The notes under the pieces: model-generated | What the model saw: only the letters and a program-made list of their open reading frames with translations | Told to the model about the DNA's origin: nothing | Database searches by the model: none | Shown: piece by piece, positions 46,308-49,099 of the stretch | Layout of the letters: each line of letters starts with the position of its first letter | Position numbering within the stretch: position 1 is the stretch's first letter | Position numbers and translations under genes: made by a program | Source: Pelagibacteraceae bacterium AG-426-P20 | Lineage (GTDB): Bacteria > Pseudomonadota > Alphaproteobacteria > Pelagibacterales > Pelagibacteraceae | Assembly: GCA_003210015.1 (NCBI GenBank) | Contig: QCNX01000004.1 | Coordinates: 1-49,099, forward strand | Direction of reading: 5' to 3' | DNA: 49,099 nt

Positions 46308-47693
46308 TTAACTTAATCTAAAAATATTCTCTACAGTTGGTATTGAGTCTTTTTTGGCAATAAACACTACTTTGTCATCTTTTTTGAAAATAAAATCAGA
46401 TCTTGGTATAATTACTTTTTTATCTCTTAATACAGCGCCAATTCTAATATCATCAGGTAAATTTGTATTTTTAATTTCTTTATTAATTAATTCAGATGTT
46501 TCTATAATTTCTGCTTCAATAACTTCATATTCTCCATTTGATATGGTGTAAGCGTTTTCAATTGATCCTTTATGAATGTGTTTTAAAATACTTGATACAG
46601 TATTCAATCTTGGATCAATAATATCATCAATTTTAAGAGACGATTGAAGAAGTGAATAATTTGGTTTATTGATTAATGCCATAGTACGTTTATCTTCAAT
46701 TTTTTTTTGATCTTTAGCAAATTTTTCGACAAGAACACTCACCATTAAATTATCTTCATCATCGTTAGTTAAAGCTAGTACGGTTTCTGATTCATCTAAG
46801 TTTGCTTCAGACAAAACTTCTTCATCTAAACCATTACCATTTATAATTATCGTATTGTTTAATTCATTTGCTAAGTATTCTGCTCGTTCTTTATTTTTTT
46901 CTACTATCTTAACCCTCACAGCTTCTAAGGTATTTTCTATATTTTTTGCAAGATTATAGCCAATGTTACCACCACCAATAATTAATATTTTTTTTGAAAT
47001 TTTTTCTTCGTGACCAAAAGCCTCTAAAGTTTCAGCCATTTGAGATGAGTTGATTATAACATAAATTTTATCGTTTTTTTTTACTGAGTCATTTTTCTTT
47101 GGAATAAAAACCTTTTCTTCTCTATTAATTCCAATAATATTAGCCTCAAGTTTTGGATATTTTTTAGTCAGCTCATTAAACTTTATATCTATAGATTTAC
47201 AATTTTCTTTAATAAGAATTTCTAATAATCTTATTTTATTATCTGCGAAAGGAACACTATCCAAGGCTCCTGGTGCTTCCAATTTTCTTTGAATTGATTT
47301 CGCTATCTCTATTTCTGGTGAAATAATTACATCAATAGGTAAATTTTCTTTACTATAAACTCTTGTGAATTTAGGATTTAAGTAATCTTGAGACCTAATT
47401 CTTGCTATTTTTTTTGGAATATTAAAAATTGAGAAAGCTATTTGACATATAAGCATATTAATTTCATCATTTCTTGTGACTGCTATAATCATGTCTGTTT
47501 CAGAAGCATTGGCTTTTTCTAGAATAGATGGATATGTTGCTTTTCCAACAATTGCTTTTACATCCAAACTATCATTAATTTTCTCTATATCCTCACTAGA
47601 TTGATCAATTACAGTTATTGAATGACCCTGTTCACTCAGCAATTTTGCAATAGTAAACCCTACTCTTCCAGCACCACAGATAATAATATTCAT
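46308..47693 (-). CDS. trkA: Trk system potassium uptake protein TrkA
   Basis: Cytoplasmic ring-forming regulator of TrkH. The 461-aa product has two Rossmann-type RCK halves with nucleotide loops CGAGRVGFTIAKLL (6-19) and GGGNIGYNLAKNIE (about 240-253), each followed by a TrkA-C domain. Aspartates such as VIDQSS and VEKNKE mark the NAD-binding strand ends. It starts directly at the ntrX stop (TAAATG), as in other alphaproteobacteria where ntrY-ntrX-trkA are adjacent. Confidence 0.95.
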   Translation of the reverse strand: MNIIICGAGRVGFTIAKLLSEQGHSITVIDQSSEDIEKINDSLDVKAIVGKATYPSILEKANASETDMIIAVTRNDEINMLICQIAFSIFNIPKKIARIRSQDYLNPKFTRVYSKENLPIDVIISPEIEIAKSIQRKLEAPGALDSVPFADNKIRLLEILIKENCKSIDIKFNELTKKYPKLEANIIGINREEKVFIPKKNDSVKKNDKIYVIINSSQMAETLEAFGHEEKISKKILIIGGGNIGYNLAKNIENTLEAVRVKIVEKNKERAEYLANELNNTIIINGNGLDEEVLSEANLDESETVLALTNDDEDNLMVSVLVEKFAKDQKKIEDKRTMALINKPNYSLLQSSLKIDDIIDPRLNTVSSILKHIHKGSIENAYTISNGEYEVIEAEIIETSELINKEIKNTNLPDDIRIGAVLRDKKVIIPRSDFIFKKDDKVVFIAKKDSIPTVENIFRLS

Positions 47694-49049
47694 TTAATTA
47701 AATTCTTTAATTCCTAGACCTTTAAGTTTTCGATGGAGAGCACTTCTTTCCATACCAACAAAGTTCGCAGTTTTAGATATATTTCCATTAAATTTTTTCA
47801 ATTGAATAGTTAAATACTCCTTTTCAAATTTTTCTCTAGCTTCTTTTAGTGGTACAGATAGGCTATTTTCTGAGACTTTTTCCCTTAAATTATCACTTTT
47901 TAACGATTCCTTAATAATACTGGATATTTTGTCTTTACTTTCAGGTTGCAGAATAGCTATTCTTTCTATCAGATTTCTTAATTCTCTAACATTACCTTTC
48001 CAATCATGATTTAGTATATAACTATCATTTTCATCAATTTCTAATTCTTTTATATTATAATTTTCTGAAATCTTTTTTGAAAAATACTTAATCAAAAGTG
48101 GAATATCAGAAATTCTGTTAGTTAAAGACTCAATATTAATTTCAAATACATTTATTCTATGAAATAAATCTTCTCTAAAATTTCCCATTTCAATTTCATT
48201 TTTAAGATCTTTACTTGATGAACAAATTAATCTTACGTCAACTTTAATATCATTGGATCCATTTATTCTTTTAAATTTTTGATCAATTAATACTCTCAAA
48301 ATTTTTGACTGAATATCTAATGGAATATCTGATATTTGATCAATTAATAAGGTACCTTTGTTAGCTTTTTCTAATGCACCATATGATATTGATCCATCTA
48401 TTTTTTCCTCACCAAATAATTCTAATTCATATTTGTTATTATCAAGTAATGCACCATTTAAAATCACAAACGCGTTATTATTTCTTTTAGATTTTTTATG
48501 AATTTTTCTAGCAATTAATTCTTTACCTGAGCCTGACGGCCCATTAATAATAATTCTACTGTCTGTTAAAGAAATTTTTTCAATTTGTTCTTTTATTGAA
48601 GTTATATTTTTACTATTTCCAATCAAATCAAAAGATGAAAATAGTTTATTTTCGTATTCTTTATTTTGGGCTTTTAAATTTAAATTTTCAACCGCTCTAT
48701 TTATAAAGTTCAATAATCTTGGTTGATCAAAAGGTTTTTCAACAAATTCAAAAGCACCATGTTTTAAAGAACTTATTGCCATCTCAATATTTGCATGACC
48801 AGAGATCATTATTACTGGGACATCTTTATTCTTAGATTTTATATGAGATAGTAATTGAATACCATCATTGTCACCTTTATCCAATTTAACATCAAGTATA
48901 GCAACATCAGGTATTTTTTTATCAATTTCTGTTAGTGCTTGATTATAATTGGCAGCAACTCTTGTTTTATAACCCGCATCAATTATCAATTCATTCAAGA
49001 TATTTCTTATATCTGAATTATCATCTACAATTAATATCTCAATACTCAT
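47694..49049 (-). CDS. ntrX: Nitrogen regulation response regulator NtrX
   Basis: Response regulator partnered with the membrane kinase NtrY. The 451-aa product has a receiver domain with Asp53 (AILDVKLD), an AAA+ domain with Walker A GPSGSGKE (170-177), and a Fis-type helix-turn-helix at the C terminus (NISKTANFVGMERSALHRKL). Two features depart from sigma-54 activators. The GAFTGA loop is absent, with GEEKIDGSISYGALEKA in its place, and Walker B reads LLIDQ, with Gln238 in place of the usual Glu. Alphaproteobacterial NtrX proteins are known to lack GAFTGA; the Walker B change is less expected. It is most likely a DNA-binding regulator that does not remodel sigma-54 holoenzyme. Confidence 0.93.
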   Translation of the reverse strand: MSIEILIVDDNSDIRNILNELIIDAGYKTRVAANYNQALTEIDKKIPDVAILDVKLDKGDNDGIQLLSHIKSKNKDVPVIMISGHANIEMAISSLKHGAFEFVEKPFDQPRLLNFINRAVENLNLKAQNKEYENKLFSSFDLIGNSKNITSIKEQIEKISLTDSRIIINGPSGSGKELIARKIHKKSKRNNNAFVILNGALLDNNKYELELFGEEKIDGSISYGALEKANKGTLLIDQISDIPLDIQSKILRVLIDQKFKRINGSNDIKVDVRLICSSSKDLKNEIEMGNFREDLFHRINVFEINIESLTNRISDIPLLIKYFSKKISENYNIKELEIDENDSYILNHDWKGNVRELRNLIERIAILQPESKDKISSIIKESLKSDNLREKVSENSLSVPLKEAREKFEKEYLTIQLKKFNGNISKTANFVGMERSALHRKLKGLGIKEFN

Positions 49050-49099
49050 TATCTATTAAAAAATATTTCAATTTTAGCTCCATCATTAATTGGGATAAA
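49049..49099 (-). CDS. ntrY: C-terminal end of NtrY sensor kinase (partial)
   Basis: The last 16 codons and stop of a minus-strand gene cut by the window edge. The residues PINDGAKIEIFFNR before the stop match the closing strand of a histidine kinase ATPase domain. The stop codon shares one base with the ntrX start (TAATG), and NtrY is the expected neighbour of NtrX. The assignment rests on position and this short match. Confidence 0.7.
   Translation of the reverse strand, partial: FIPINDGAKIEIFFNR

Overview
The window reads as a stretch of core chromosome from a streamlined marine alphaproteobacterium of the SAR11 / Pelagibacterales type. The support is a very AT-rich base composition, genes that abut or overlap by a few bases, short versions of several proteins (TatB, TatA, a remnant-sized envelope protein), alphaproteobacterial gene order (argS-x-nagZ-scpA-scpB-tatABC-serS, ntrY-ntrX-trkA-trkH, znuA divergent from znuCB-zur) and the AapJQMP amino-acid transporter. 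Species level cannot be fixed from the sequence alone. No transposase, integrase, phage gene, CRISPR array or toxin-antitoxin pair was found.

Layout. 1-5520: a palindrome, tRNA-Lys, then tgt, a secreted cyclophilin, coaD, gyrA and ssb on the minus strand. 5608-9114: uvrA, divergent from ssb as in E. coli, and a PuuD-type membrane protein. 9111-19882: a long minus-strand housekeeping block, dgt, argS, an 87-aa membrane protein, nagZ, scpA, scpB, tatA, tatB, tatC, serS, yajC, secD, secF. 19933-22016: erpA and xthA facing a malate/lactate-dehydrogenase-type oxidoreductase. 22059-25157: a zinc uptake regulon with two Zur operators between znuA and znuC-znuB-zur. 25216-26518: a small membrane protein, a thioredoxin-type arsenate reductase and an AqpS-like channel, forming an arsenic detoxification module. 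26520-33730: the phosphate regulon phoR, pstS, pstC, pstA, pstB, phoU, phoB, with separate Pho boxes before pstS and pstC and a terminator between them. 33734-39269: a GDP-mannose enzyme, ilvD and valS. 39390-39967: tRNA-Cys, tRNA-Asn and an Xre-type regulator. 40167-44618: aapJ-aapQ-aapM-aapP, again with a terminator after the binding-protein gene. 44786-49099: tRNA-Arg, trkH, trkA, ntrX and the last codons of ntrY.

Together these genes deal with scarce nutrients (phosphate, zinc, amino acids, potassium/nitrogen control) plus translation, secretion and DNA maintenance. The arsenate module next to the Pho regulon makes sense because arsenate enters through phosphate transporters. The most notable points are within familiar genes: a TGT lacking two of its four zinc ligands, an NtrX without the sigma-54 contact loop and without the Walker B glutamate, well-formed Pho and Zur boxes, the duplicated binding-protein/terminator/permease layout, and a TrkH with an altered fourth pore loop. 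I did not find a clearly new multi-gene system; the nearest candidate is the 73-aa membrane protein fused by position to arsC-aqpS behind a possible Pho box.
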